A DNA stretch of 64,000 bases from Kribbella italica (lineage in GTDB: Bacteria; Actinomycetota; Actinomycetes; Propionibacteriales; Kribbellaceae), in contig NZ_JACHMY010000001.1 of the NCBI RefSeq assembly GCF_014205135.1, positions 1,426,001 to 1,490,000 on the forward strand, in the 5' to 3' direction. Numbering within the stretch: position 1 is the first letter of the stretch; every line of letters begins with the position of its first letter. Below the pieces are notes generated by a model. That model was not told the origin of the DNA. It made no database searches and was given only the letters and a program-made list of their open reading frames with translations. The position numbers and the translations under genes were made by a program. Shown piece after piece: positions 25,248-33,649 of the stretch.

Positions 25248-25495
25248 CAACGGTCGCGGGGTGGTTCAGGCGCGGCACAAGGGTCGCCTGGTTGGGTTCG
25301 GGTCCAGCGCAACGGTCGCGCGGTGGTTCCGGCGCGACGCAACGGTTGCCCGATGGTTTCAGGTGCGGCACGACGGCCGCGCGGTGGTTCCGGCGCGGCA
25401 CGACGGCCGTGCGGTGGTTCCGGCGCGGCGCACGGTTGCCTGGGTGCCTTCAGGTGCAGGACAGCAAGTCGCATTGCGGCTTCAAGTATGGGACT
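25248..25495. repeat. 30-bp tandem minisatellite, about 7-8 units
   Basis: Units begin at 25248, 25278, 25310, 25340, 25371, 25401 and 25431, so the period is 30-32 bp. The consensus begins CRACGGYCGCGCGGTGG and continues TTCCGGCGCGGCA. Units 5 and 6 are nearly identical and the outer units are diverged. A degenerate eighth unit runs to about 25495, ending at the stop of the next gene. There are no unique spacers, so it is not CRISPR. All frames show a 10-residue period that follows the DNA. Confidence 0.85.
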
Positions 25496-25496
25496 G

Positions 25497-25913
25497 CTAG
25501 CCGAGTGCTGCGAGCAAGGTAAACAGCAGGCTGACGGCTACGACCGTGCCGATCAGGCCCAGGATTACGCCGAGGCCGTTGCGTTTTACCTTGCTGTGGC
25601 CGATGCTGCCGGCGGACGCGAACTGGTGGTACGGCGATGCGTAGAACACCGGCACTGCCTGGTTCGGCTGGACCGTGAAGTCGAGTGCGGCCCTGCCGAA
25701 GTCGCGCATCCACTGCGAGTGGATCTCCACGTGCAGCGGTCCGGCGTACACCGGGATGTCGTTGCGGCCGTACTTGACCGGCACCTTGTAGCCGTTCAGA
25801 TGCACCGTCGGCGGGATCATCGTGCTCGTCATCATGCTGCCCTGGATGGTCAGGTGCAGCATCCCCATCGGAGCCTGCGGCTGGAACTGCGGCGGCTGTT
25901 GCTGGTAGCTCAT
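25497..25913 (-). CDS. conserved actinobacterial membrane-anchored protein of unknown function
   Basis: 138 residues. A short Gln/Pro-rich head is followed by a beta-rich domain: LHLTIQGSMMTSTMIPPTV, the NGYKVPVKYGRND segment, and VFYASPYHQFASAGSIGH. The domain ends in one C-terminal membrane helix (about 117-136). I recognise this as a recurrent actinobacterial family with no established role. ATG 25913 is preferred to an upstream GTG because the protein then starts MSYQQQPP like its relatives. Its stop abuts the minisatellite, so repeat growth could reach the gene's 3' end. Confidence 0.75.
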   Translation of the reverse strand: MSYQQQPPQFQPQAPMGMLHLTIQGSMMTSTMIPPTVHLNGYKVPVKYGRNDIPVYAGPLHVEIHSQWMRDFGRAALDFTVQPNQAVPVFYASPYHQFASAGSIGHSKVKRNGLGVILGLIGTVVAVSLLFTLLAALG

Positions 25914-26026
25914 GCGGCTCACGATAGAGCGACCGCGGTGCTCGGCGGATACCGGATGTTCCTGCCGTCTGGTGGGTGTCGGCGGCGGCTGGTTGGGTGA
26001 GGGGACGGCGATGAGGGCGGTGTGGG

Positions 26027-26821
26027 ATGGCGAGTGCGGAGGGGCGGCCTCGGGTCGTGGTTTCGGTGACGGCTTCGGTGGACGGGCGGGTGGCTTTGCG
26101 GCGGGGAGAGCCGTTGATGGGAGAGGCGGCTTCGCGGACGTGGCGGGGGATGATGCCGGCGAGTGCGGACGGGGTGGAAGAGGGCCGGACCGCGGAGCTG
26201 GCTGAGCGGTGGAGTCCGCAGGCGGTGCTGGAGGGGAGTGGGTCGTTCGTCGCGGACTCGGCGGACCCGGTCGAGCACCTGGGCGAGTACGACGAATCGA
26301 TCGAGGAACTGCAGGGCGACTTCCTGCCGGTGGAGGTGGGGAGGCGGCCCGGGCGCGAGAAGTGGTTCACAGTGGTGGACGGCCGGGGGCGGATCGCGTG
26401 GGACGTCAAGAGCCAGGGCGAGTACGACGTACTGGTGCTCGTGTCGCGGGCAACGCCGGCGGCTCATCTCGCGTACTTGCGGCGGGAGCGGATCGCCTAC
26501 CTGGTGGCGGGAGAGGACAAGGTCGATCTCGACGCCGCGCTGCGCAAGATGTACGACGTGCTCGAGGTGACCTGCGTGGTGTCGACGGCCGGTGGAGGGC
26601 TCAACGGAGAGCTGCTGCGGGCCGGCCTGGTCGACGAGATCCACCTGGTGATCAGTCCGGCGATCATCGGCGGTCTCGGGACGCCGACCGCGTTCGACGG
26701 GCCCGAGCTGCCGGCCGGGCAGGCGCCGACGCCGGTGCGGCTGCTGTCCACCCACATCGAGAAGGACGGCCTGATCTGGCTCGGCTACGAGGTGGTGCGG
26801 AAGGAAACCAGCGGCGCGTGA
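26027..26821 (+). CDS. RibD C-terminal/dihydrofolate-reductase-fold oxidoreductase
   Basis: 264 residues of the RibD-C reductase fold. It starts PRVVVSVTASVDGRVALRRG, then has the RTAELAERWSPQAVLEGSGS segment, VVSTAGGGLNGELLRAGLVDE and HLVISPAIIGGLGTP. In riboflavin synthesis this domain reduces a pyrimidine ribose with NADPH. Stand-alone actinobacterial members are mostly of unknown substrate, and no deaminase domain or rib genes are nearby. The start at 26027 fits the family. Confidence 0.82.
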   Translation: MASAEGRPRVVVSVTASVDGRVALRRGEPLMGEAASRTWRGMMPASADGVEEGRTAELAERWSPQAVLEGSGSFVADSADPVEHLGEYDESIEELQGDFLPVEVGRRPGREKWFTVVDGRGRIAWDVKSQGEYDVLVLVSRATPAAHLAYLRRERIAYLVAGEDKVDLDAALRKMYDVLEVTCVVSTAGGGLNGELLRAGLVDEIHLVISPAIIGGLGTPTAFDGPELPAGQAPTPVRLLSTHIEKDGLIWLGYEVVRKETSGA

Positions 26822-26848
26822 CGACCAGGGCGCCTACGATCGGGAGCC

Positions 26849-27232
26849 ATGCACAGGAGCCGGGTTTCGACGTTGCTGATCGACGTACCGCAGGCGGAGG
26901 CGCCGCGCGCGAAGGACTTCTGGTCCGCCGCGCTGGGAGTGCGGACGGGGAGCCCGCCCGGCGAGCCGCAGTACCTCAGCCTGTACGACGCGGTGCCGGG
27001 ACTGGTGACCGCGATCCAGGTGCTCGAGGAGGGTGAGCCGCGCTACCACCTCGACATCGAGACCGACGACGTCGACGCGGAGACCGCGAGGCTGCTCGGG
27101 CTGGGCGCGGTCGAGGTGTCGAGTTGGCAGGGGTGCAACACCTTGCGTGTGCCGGGCGGGCAGTTGTTGTGCGTCATTCCGGTGCACTCCGACCCGGAGG
27201 AGTTCGCCGCCAAGGCGACCCCCTGGCCGTAA
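26849..27232 (+). CDS. VOC (glyoxalase/dioxygenase-like) protein
   Basis: 127 residues forming two beta-alpha-beta-beta-beta modules. The segments are STLLIDVPQAEAPRAKDFWS, then PQYLSLYDAVPG with RYHLDIETDDVDAETARLLG, and GGQLLCVIPVHSDPEEF. Relatives bind a divalent metal through a few acidic and His residues, or act as drug-binding or glyoxalase-like enzymes. There is no close named family, and it stands alone between the RibD-type gene and an MDR gene. Confidence 0.7.
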   Translation: MHRSRVSTLLIDVPQAEAPRAKDFWSAALGVRTGSPPGEPQYLSLYDAVPGLVTAIQVLEEGEPRYHLDIETDDVDAETARLLGLGAVEVSSWQGCNTLRVPGGQLLCVIPVHSDPEEFAAKATPWP

Positions 27233-27345
27233 GCGTCGGCGCAAGGGCCCGGTCAGGGGCCGGCTCGGGACTCTCCCCGATGCGGCCGGCCACCCACGCT
27301 GACTAGGGTCGAACCGCGGCCTGGGGGCTGAGGCGTGGGGGTTTG

Positions 27346-28326
27346 ATGAAAGCCATCGTGCAGGACCGGTACGGCGCGCCTGACGTGCTGGAGCTCCGGG
27401 AGATCGACCAGCCGGCACCAGGCGCCAGTGACGTTCTGGTGCGGGTTCATGCCGCCGCGGTCAATGCGCGGGACTGGCACTTGATGCGCGGTGATCCGTA
27501 CGTCGCGCGGCTGATGGACAAGTCGACCTTCGGCCGGCGCGGACCGAGGCAGCCGGTTCGGGGGAGCGACTTCGCGGGCGTGGTCGAGTCCGTCGGGGCG
27601 GGGGTGACGAGGTTCAAGCCGGGCGACCGGGTGTTCGGTGAAGCGGACGGTGCCTTCGCCGAGTTCGTCTGTGCGCCGGTGACCTCGGTCGCGCACCTGC
27701 CGGCGGCGCTCACGTTCGGGCAGGCGGCGGCGTTCCCGCTCGCGGCGAACACCGCGCTGATGGGTCTGCGCGCGCTGGAGGCGGGTCAGCACTTGCTCGT
27801 GAACGGCGCGTCCGGCGGGGTCGGCACGTTCGCCGTACAGATCGCCAAGGCGTACGGCGCGGAGGTGACCGCCGTCTGTAGCACCCGCAACGTCGACCTG
27901 GTCCGCGAGCTCGGCGCCGACCACGTCGTCGACTACACCACCACCGACTTCACCAGAGCCACCGCCCAGTACGACGTACTGCTCGACCTGGTCGGCAACC
28001 GCACCCTCCGCGACCTGCGCCGCCCCCTGAAGCCAGGCGGCACGCTCGTCCTGTCCGGAGGCGGCGTCTCCCGCGGCGGCAGCTTGATCGGCCCGGTGGG
28101 CCTGATCATCCGGGGCACCTTGCTCGCCAAGCTCACTCGCCGCCACCACATCGAGGTCCTCGAAGCCGTCCCGCGCGCCGACAACCTCCGCGCCCTGGCC
28201 GACCTCGCCGAGACCGGCAAGGTGGTCGCGGTCGTTGATCGCGAGTACCCGCTCGCCCAGGCCGCCGAAGCGATCCGCTACCTGGAGGTGGACCACGCGA
28301 GGGCCAAGGTCGTCCTGACCCTCTGA
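27346..28326 (+). CDS. NAD(P)H quinone-oxidoreductase-like MDR protein
   Basis: 326 residues. The N-terminal MKAIVQDRYGAPDVLELREI is typical of the zinc-independent reductase group, as are PVRGSDFAGVVESVGAGV and the cofactor motif LLVNGASGGVGTFAVQIAKA. It ends with the standard VVAVVDREYPLAQAAEAIRYLE block. ATG 27346 follows GGGGG; the TTG just before it is less likely. It is a general NADPH-dependent reducer of quinones or enones. It converges on the sigma-factor gene with a hairpin between. Confidence 0.87.
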   Translation: MKAIVQDRYGAPDVLELREIDQPAPGASDVLVRVHAAAVNARDWHLMRGDPYVARLMDKSTFGRRGPRQPVRGSDFAGVVESVGAGVTRFKPGDRVFGEADGAFAEFVCAPVTSVAHLPAALTFGQAAAFPLAANTALMGLRALEAGQHLLVNGASGGVGTFAVQIAKAYGAEVTAVCSTRNVDLVRELGADHVVDYTTTDFTRATAQYDVLLDLVGNRTLRDLRRPLKPGGTLVLSGGGVSRGGSLIGPVGLIIRGTLLAKLTRRHHIEVLEAVPRADNLRALADLAETGKVVAVVDREYPLAQAAEAIRYLEVDHARAKVVLTL

Positions 28327-28376
28327 CCTCACCCGGCCCGAGCCGAGGTCGTCCTGACCCAGCCCGAGCCCAAGGC

Positions 28377-28402
28377 GCGGGACACCACGACGTGTGTCCC
28401 GC
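28377..28402. terminator. bidirectional hairpin terminator between convergent genes
   Basis: GCGGGACAC (28377-28385) pairs perfectly with GTGTCCCGC (28394-28402) around an 8-nt loop. It lies between the stops of two convergent genes. There is no U-run, as is common in actinobacteria. Confidence 0.7.
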
Positions 28403-28462
28403 CGCCCACGGAGAGAGTGCTCGGGTGAACGAGTTGCCGAACACCGCCTGCCTGCAGCGCTC

Positions 28463-29758
28463 TCAGCTGAGCGCCTCCGCGCGGGCCGCCAGGTAGTGCC
28501 GCTCGGGGAACGACTGGGTCAGCCGAGCCGCTTCCTGGTACGCCGTCCGAGCAGCTTCGAGGTCGCCCGCCAGTTCGAGCAGATGCGCCCGTACGGCGGT
28601 GGTGCGGTGGTGGTCCTCGGGGGCCTCGCCGAGAAGGTCGAGGCCGGTCCGCGGACCGTGCACCATCGCGACGGCGACGATCCGGTTCAGGGTGACGATC
28701 GGGCCGGGGGAGAGGGTCTCCAGGAGCTCGTAGAGCACGAGGATCTGGCGCCAGTCGGTGTCGGCGGCATCCAGCGCCTCGGCGTGCACCGCGGCGATCG
28801 CGGCCTGCAGCTGGTACGGGCCGATGGGCGCGGCGCTGAGCGTCGTACTGATCAGGTCGGTGCCTTCGGCAATGAAATCGCGGTGCCAGCGGGTGCGGTC
28901 CTGGTCCGGGAGAGGGATCAGCGCGCCGGTCTCGGAGGTCCGGGCGGGGCGCCGGGCGTCGGTCAGCAGCATCAGCGCGAGCAGGCCACTGACCTCGCCT
29001 TCGGCCGGGAGCTGCGCGTGCAGCTGGCGGGTGAGGCGGATCGCCTCGGTGCTCAGCTCGACGCGGTGCAGGGCCTCGCCGGAGCTGGCGGTGTAGCCCT
29101 CGTTGAAGATCAGGTAGAGCACGTGCAGGACGGTGGCCAGCCGCGGGCCGAGCTCTTCGGCGGGCGGCATCCGGAAGGTCGCGCCGCCGGACTTGATCGA
29201 TGCCTTCGCCCGGCTGATCCGCTGACCGATGGTTGCCTCGGGCACCAGGAAGGCGCGGGCGATCTCGCCCGTCGTCAGTCCGCCGACGGCGCGCAGGGTG
29301 AGCGCGATCTGCGACGGGGGAGTGAGCGCGGGATGGCAGCAGAGGAACAGCAGTGTGAGCGAGTCGTCGCTCTCCGGGACGGGCTCGTACGACGGCCCGT
29401 CCGGCGTCTCGAACGACCGATGGGGGTCCGCGGCGGCGACCGTCTCCTCGCGTTTGCGCCGGGCCGTCTCGCTGCGCAGCAGCTCGATCCGGCGCCGGGA
29501 CGCGACGGTGATCAGCCAGTTCAGCGGCTGGTCGGGAACGCCGTCGGCCGGCCACTGGGTGGTCGCCGCGAGCAAGGCCTCCTGGACGGCGTCCTCGCAG
29601 AGGTCGAACCCGCCGTACCGGCGGACCAGCGGGCCGACGACCCGGGGAGCGAGCTCCCGCAACAGACTCTCGATCTGCCCCGGCAAGCCGTCGTCCGGCT
29701 GCCCCGAGAATCCCCGCTGCCCCGAAAGACCCCCTTCCGGCTGCCCCACGGTGCTCAC
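28463..29758 (-). CDS. ECF42-type RNA polymerase sigma factor with C-terminal TPR-like extension
   Basis: 431 residues, over twice a minimal ECF factor. Region sigma2 includes GGFDLCEDAVQEALLAA and PLNWLITVASRRRIELLR. Sigma4 includes LTTGEIARAFLVPEATIGQRISRAK. The remaining about 200 residues are helical and TPR-like (AEALDAADTDWRQILVLYE, EAARTAYQEAARLTQSFPER), the hallmark of the group. It has no anti-sigma gene; ECF42 members are instead paired with a DGPF protein, present directly upstream. GTG 29758 overlaps that gene's stop (GTGA). Regulation of this group is thought to act through the C-terminal extension. Confidence 0.9.
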   Translation of the reverse strand: MSTVGQPEGGLSGQRGFSGQPDDGLPGQIESLLRELAPRVVGPLVRRYGGFDLCEDAVQEALLAATTQWPADGVPDQPLNWLITVASRRRIELLRSETARRKREETVAAADPHRSFETPDGPSYEPVPESDDSLTLLFLCCHPALTPPSQIALTLRAVGGLTTGEIARAFLVPEATIGQRISRAKASIKSGGATFRMPPAEELGPRLATVLHVLYLIFNEGYTASSGEALHRVELSTEAIRLTRQLHAQLPAEGEVSGLLALMLLTDARRPARTSETGALIPLPDQDRTRWHRDFIAEGTDLISTTLSAAPIGPYQLQAAIAAVHAEALDAADTDWRQILVLYELLETLSPGPIVTLNRIVAVAMVHGPRTGLDLLGEAPEDHHRTTAVRAHLLELAGDLEAARTAYQEAARLTQSFPERHYLAARAEALS

Positions 29759-30123
29759 AGCAGAGTGCTCAGGTCCCGGACCGGACGGATCTCGACGATG
29801 CTGTACTCGGCCTCGGGGATCTGCGTGACGATCTCGGTCGCGCGCTCGACGGTGTCGCACTCGACCAGGTAGAAGCCCGCCAGCTGCTCCTTGATCTCGG
29901 CGAACGGGCCGTCGGTGGTGACCGCCTTGCCGTCGCGTACGAGCACTTGGCGGGTCAGTGCGGGATCGTCCAGCGACTCGCTCGCGAGCAGCTCGTTCTT
30001 CACGCTCAAAGCGTTTTCGAGGGCGGTGTAGCCGGCCATCGACTCGCGTCGCTGCTCCGGCGACAGCTGGTTCCACAGCGCGCGGCCCTCGGGGTTGCCG
30101 TAGATCAGGATCAGGAACTTCAT
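29755..30123 (-). CDS. DGPF/YCII-domain protein, partner of the ECF42 sigma factor
   Basis: 122 residues. The family signature TTDGPFAEIKEQLAGFYLVE contains the DGPF motif, and KFLILIYGNPEG starts the ferredoxin-like YCII fold. Such proteins accompany ECF42 sigma factors and are usually within the regulon; the biochemical role is unknown. I chose ATG 30123 over the GTG one codon upstream. It is translationally coupled to the sigma gene. Confidence 0.88.
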   Translation of the reverse strand: MKFLILIYGNPEGRALWNQLSPEQRRESMAGYTALENALSVKNELLASESLDDPALTRQVLVRDGKAVTTDGPFAEIKEQLAGFYLVECDTVERATEIVTQIPEAEYSIVEIRPVRDLSTLL

Positions 30124-30329
30124 CACCCCACAGTACGAGGCGCGAGAGTCTCCCTTCGGTCTCGATCAGGTCACCGGTCGGTGTCGTGCGTAGCCGGGCC
30201 GGTCAGGTCGCGTTCGAGTAGTCAGGGGCAAATCAGGGCTACCCCGGTGTGGCCCGGGCGAAACCTGCTCGCATGCCCCAGTAGAGTTACCGGCGGGACT
30301 GAGCCAGCGGACAAAAGGGGGAGAGTCGC

Positions 30330-30932
30330 GTGCCGGACTTGGAGGTGTCCGACCGGGTACTGACGATCCCGAACGCACTGAGCTTCGTGCGGTTGCTCGG
30401 GGTGCCGTTGTTCCTGTGGCTGATTCTCGGCCCGGAGGAGGACGGCTGGGCCCTGCTGGTGCTCGCCGTCTCCGGTTTCACCGACTGGGCCGACGGCCAG
30501 ATCGCCCGCCGGATGAACCAGACCACCCGGCTCGGCCAGATGCTCGACCCGGTCGCCGACCGGCTCTACATCTTCGCGACCGTGCTCGGCCTGGCACTGC
30601 GCGACATCATCCCGTGGTGGCTGGCGATCGCGCTGCCGCTGCGCGACCTGCTGCTGACCTTCACCCTGCCCGCGCTGCACCGCCGCGGCTTCAACGCGCT
30701 GCCCGTGCACTTCCTCGGCAAGTCGGCGACCTTCTGTCTGCTGTACGCCTTCCCGCTGCTGCTGCTCGGTGACGGCGACAGCACGCTCAACCTGCTCGCC
30801 CGGGTGTTCGGCTGGGCGTTCGCGATCTGGGGCACGGCGCTGTACTACTGGGCCGGCGCGCTGTACTTCGTGCAGCTGCGGCACCTGATCCAGACCGTCA
30901 AACCGATCAGTGGGCAACCGGGGAGATCGTGA
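30330..30932 (+). CDS. pgsA: CDP-alcohol phosphatidyltransferase, PgsA2-like
   Basis: 200 residues with about six membrane helices. The catalytic CDP-alcohol motif D-x2-DG-x2-AR-x8-G-x3-D-x3-D is exact: DWADGQIARRMNQTTRLG followed by QMLDPVAD. Relatives make phosphatidylglycerophosphate or cardiolipin from CDP-diacylglycerol; M. tuberculosis Rv1822 occupies the same position. GTG start. The next gene overlaps its stop (GTGA), beginning the conserved pgsA-DUF881-sbp-DUF881-gcvH operon. Confidence 0.88.
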   Translation: MPDLEVSDRVLTIPNALSFVRLLGVPLFLWLILGPEEDGWALLVLAVSGFTDWADGQIARRMNQTTRLGQMLDPVADRLYIFATVLGLALRDIIPWWLAIALPLRDLLLTFTLPALHRRGFNALPVHFLGKSATFCLLYAFPLLLLGDGDSTLNLLARVFGWAFAIWGTALYYWAGALYFVQLRHLIQTVKPISGQPGRS

Positions 30933-31756
30933 CTCAGCAAGCTCCACCCGGGCAGCGGCGCGTGGACGCGTCCATGTCGCTGCTGAACAACCTGATGGCG
31001 CACCCGCTCGACGAGGGGTACGCGATCAGCGCGCGGGCCCGTCCGTTGACCGGTGGGCCCAAGAAGGCCCGGCACCGGATCATGCTGGTCGTCGCGTTCG
31101 TCGTCCTGGGATTCCTGCTGGCGATCGCCGCGTCGCAGAACTACCGCGCCGCCCCGGCGGCCGAGAAGCAGCGCAACGAGCTGGTCGAACGCGTCGAGCA
31201 GGCCGACGGCCGGCTGAACGACCTGCGCAACCGCCAGACCGCCCTGGTGGGTGAGGTGCGCGGGCTGCAGGCCGGCGCGCTGAGCGAGTCCGACGCGGCG
31301 CTGCAGAAGAAGGTCGACGACCTGGAGCTGCAGGTCGGCTCGATCGCCGTGACCGGGCCCGGCCTCAAGGTGGTCGTCGACGACGCCAAGAACGCCGACG
31401 ACAAGGAGGGCCGGCTGCTCGACGTCGACCTCCAGCAACTGGTCAACGGGCTGTGGACCGCGGGCGCCGAGGCGATCGCCGTGAACGGCCACCGGCTGAC
31501 CAGCCTGACCGCGATCCGCGGCGCCGGCAGCGCGATCACCGTCGACTACAGCTCGCTCAACCCGCCGTACACGGTGCTCGCGATCGGTGACACCAACACC
31601 TTGCCGGCCCGGTTCGCCCAGAGCTCGGGCGGCCAGTGGGTGCAGTACCTGGTGAGCAACTTCGATGTCCGGATGACAACCACGACGGAGGACTCCTTGC
31701 TGGTGCCAGCCGATGCCACCATCGCGCTGCGGTACGCGAAGGTGGGACCGAAATGA
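30929..31756 (+). CDS. DUF881 membrane-anchored protein (first copy)
   Basis: 275 residues. A cytoplasmic head of about 50 residues, one membrane helix (about 52-69) and a coiled coil (KQRNELVERVEQADGRLNDL) precede the DUF881 domain. That domain contains VTGPGLKVVVDDAKN and LWTAGAEAIAVNGHRLT. The family is widespread in Gram-positives, near division and lipid genes, and its function is unknown. It is paralogous to the gene at 32088, with Sbp between them. It is coupled on both sides by 4-bp overlaps. Confidence 0.85.
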   Translation: MTQQAPPGQRRVDASMSLLNNLMAHPLDEGYAISARARPLTGGPKKARHRIMLVVAFVVLGFLLAIAASQNYRAAPAAEKQRNELVERVEQADGRLNDLRNRQTALVGEVRGLQAGALSESDAALQKKVDDLELQVGSIAVTGPGLKVVVDDAKNADDKEGRLLDVDLQQLVNGLWTAGAEAIAVNGHRLTSLTAIRGAGSAITVDYSSLNPPYTVLAIGDTNTLPARFAQSSGGQWVQYLVSNFDVRMTTTTEDSLLVPADATIALRYAKVGPK

Positions 31757-32085
31757 TCGCCGTGCTCGGTCTGGTGATCGGCGTCGTGATCGGCCTGCTG
31801 GTCGCGCCCGACGTGCCCGACTGGGCCCAGCCGTACCTGCCGATCGCCGTCGTCGCCGCGCTCGACGCGGTCTTCGGCGCGCTGCGCGCGTTCCTGGACG
31901 GGATCTTCGACGACAAGGTGTTCGTCGTGTCGTTCGTGTCCAACGTGCTGATCGCGGCCCTGATCGTCTACCTCGGTGACCAGCTCGGCGTCGGCTCGCA
32001 GCTGTCCACGGGTGTCGTCGTCGTGCTGGGCATCCGGATCTTCACCAACATGGCCGCGATCCGCCGGCACGTCTTCCGGGCCTGA
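31753..32085 (+). CDS. sbp: Small basic protein family (DUF1290), membrane protein
   Basis: 110 residues with four hydrophobic segments, beginning MIAVLGLVIGVVIGLLVAPD. It includes the conserved YLPIAVVAALDAVFGALRA and FVVSFVSNVLIAALIVYLG stretches. Sbp homologs lie next to DUF881 genes or ftsZ in many Gram-positives; the role is unknown. ATG 31753 overlaps the DUF881 stop, and the frame upstream of it is a shadow. Confidence 0.85.
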   Translation: MIAVLGLVIGVVIGLLVAPDVPDWAQPYLPIAVVAALDAVFGALRAFLDGIFDDKVFVVSFVSNVLIAALIVYLGDQLGVGSQLSTGVVVVLGIRIFTNMAAIRRHVFRA

Positions 32086-32087
32086 TC

Positions 32088-33080
32088 ATGAGCGACGACC
32101 AGCGACCGCCCGAGGAGCCGAAGCGCCCGCCGCAGCACCGCGGCGAGGCGCACCACCGGGCGTCCGCGCCGAAGCATCCCGACCGTACGCCGCCGCCCGG
32201 GCCCGAGGGGCCGGGCGAGGGATCGGCCCCGGCCTCGCCTTCGGCGGCGCCCTCGCCCTCGGCGGAGGCTTCGGGTTCGGGTCCGGACGGTACGCCGGCT
32301 GACCCGGCACACCCGGCCGCGCCGACCCCGATGCCGCGCGCCAAGGGGCCGAACCTGGCCCTGCGCCGGTTGAAGGCCGGCTTCAAGCCCTCGCGCGGAC
32401 AGGCGATCGTCGCCGTCGTACTGGCACTCGTCGCCTGTACGGCGGTCGTCCAGGTCCGGGTCAACCGCGCCGACGACGGCTACCAGAACGCCCGCCGCGA
32501 GGACCTGATCGCGATCCTCGACGGCCTGAACCAGAACAACCGCCGGCTGGAGAGCGAGATCACCGAGCTGGAGGAGCGCAAGAACACGCTGTCCTCCAGC
32601 GCGGACAAGGCCCAGACCGCGCGCGAGCAGGCCGAGCAGCAGGTCCGCACCCTCGGCATCCTGGCCGGCACGCTGCCGGCCCAGGGGCCGGGTGTCCGGA
32701 TCACGCTGAACGACCCCGAGGGCAAGATGACGTCGGGCAACCTGCTGGACGCGATCGAGGAGCTGCGTGACGCCGGCGCCGAGGCGATCCAGATCAACGG
32801 CTCGGTCCGGGTGGTGGCCAGTACCGACCTGATCGACGACGCGCCCGGGGTCCGGGTGGACGGCGAGAAGCTCGTCTCGCCGTACGTGGTCGAGGCGATC
32901 GGTGAGTCGCACAACCTGGCCGAGGCGGCGAACTTCCCCGGCGGTCTGGTCAGTGAGGTGACCGGTCCGCAGATCGGCGGCACCGCCGAGGTGACCGAGC
33001 TGCGGCAGCTGACCATCAGTGCCTTGCACGCGCCGGAGGAGCATCGCTACGCTCGCCCGGCCCCCAGCCCGACCAAGTAG
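32088..33080 (+). CDS. DUF881 membrane-anchored protein (second copy) with disordered N-terminus
   Basis: 330 residues. The first about 100 are Pro/Ser/Ala-rich and probably disordered. A membrane helix follows (about 105-123, QAIVAVVLALVACTAVVQV), then a coiled coil (NQNNRRLESEITELEERKN) and the DUF881 domain. That domain contains LPAQGPGVRITLNDPEG and LRDAGAEAIQINGSVRVVAS. Compared with the first copy it has the long proline-rich cytoplasmic tail, which could bind partners. It corresponds by position to Rv1825 and ends 24 bp before gcvH. Confidence 0.85.
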   Translation: MSDDQRPPEEPKRPPQHRGEAHHRASAPKHPDRTPPPGPEGPGEGSAPASPSAAPSPSAEASGSGPDGTPADPAHPAAPTPMPRAKGPNLALRRLKAGFKPSRGQAIVAVVLALVACTAVVQVRVNRADDGYQNARREDLIAILDGLNQNNRRLESEITELEERKNTLSSSADKAQTAREQAEQQVRTLGILAGTLPAQGPGVRITLNDPEGKMTSGNLLDAIEELRDAGAEAIQINGSVRVVASTDLIDDAPGVRVDGEKLVSPYVVEAIGESHNLAEAANFPGGLVSEVTGPQIGGTAEVTELRQLTISALHAPEEHRYARPAPSPTK

Positions 33081-33104
33081 ATCCTGAGCGAAAGAGGACC
33101 CGAG

Positions 33105-33488
33105 GTGTACCCCGAAGACCTGAAGTACACGGCCGAGCACGAGTGGCTCAAGGCCGGCGAAGAAGGCCCGGTGCGGGTCGGTATCACCGACTTCGCCCAG
33201 GACGCGCTGGGCGACATCGTGTACGTCCAGCTGCCCGAGGTCGGCGCCGTCGTACGCGCCGGCGACGCCTGCGGCGAGCTGGAGTCGACCAAGTCCGTCA
33301 GCGACCTGTTCGCGCCGGTCAACGGCACCGTCCGGGCCGTCAACGAAGCGCTGGCCGACCAGCCCGACCTGGTCAACACCGACCCGTACGGCGAGGGCTG
33401 GCTGCTCGACCTCGAGGTCGACGACGACGAGGAGGTGGCGGCCCTGATGGACGCCGACACCTACAAGGGCCAGCTCGACCAGAGCTGA
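33105..33488 (+). CDS. gcvH: glycine cleavage system H protein (lipoyl carrier)
   Basis: 127 residues. The lipoylation lysine is K63 in GELESTKSVSDLFAPVNG. YPEDLKYTAEHEWLK opens the fold and YGEGWLLDLE is the conserved C-terminal segment. It carries the aminomethyl group from GcvP to GcvT. GTG 33105 follows an AGGACC site. gcvP lies at 37499 and gcvT is not in the window. Two hairpins follow. Confidence 0.96.
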   Translation: MYPEDLKYTAEHEWLKAGEEGPVRVGITDFAQDALGDIVYVQLPEVGAVVRAGDACGELESTKSVSDLFAPVNGTVRAVNEALADQPDLVNTDPYGEGWLLDLEVDDDEEVAALMDADTYKGQLDQS

Positions 33489-33493
33489 CCGGT

Positions 33494-33565
33494 CGGGAGG
33501 ACGTCCGCACACCTCCCGCCAACTGATAGGTTTGCGGCCTCAACCGCCGGTCGAGGGTTGAGGCC
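33494..33565 (+). terminator. two hairpins after gcvH
   Basis: CGGGAGG (33494-33500) pairs with CCTCCCG (33512-33518). Then GGCCTCAACC (33536-33545) pairs perfectly with GGTTGAGGCC (33556-33565) around a 10-nt loop. Neither has a clear U-tract. They could end the pgsA-gcvH transcript or attenuate read-through into the FHA gene at 33650. Confidence 0.6.
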
Positions 33566-33649
33566 TCAGTCCACACTTGCACCAACGACTGTCATCACGG
33601 GGATCTACGACAACGTCGCCGGACCGCCGGCGATCGGGAGGATCACAGC

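Noticed and set aside
25248-25495. CRISPR array
   Set aside because: Units are directly adjacent with a 30-32 bp period and there are no unique spacers or cas genes; it is a minisatellite.
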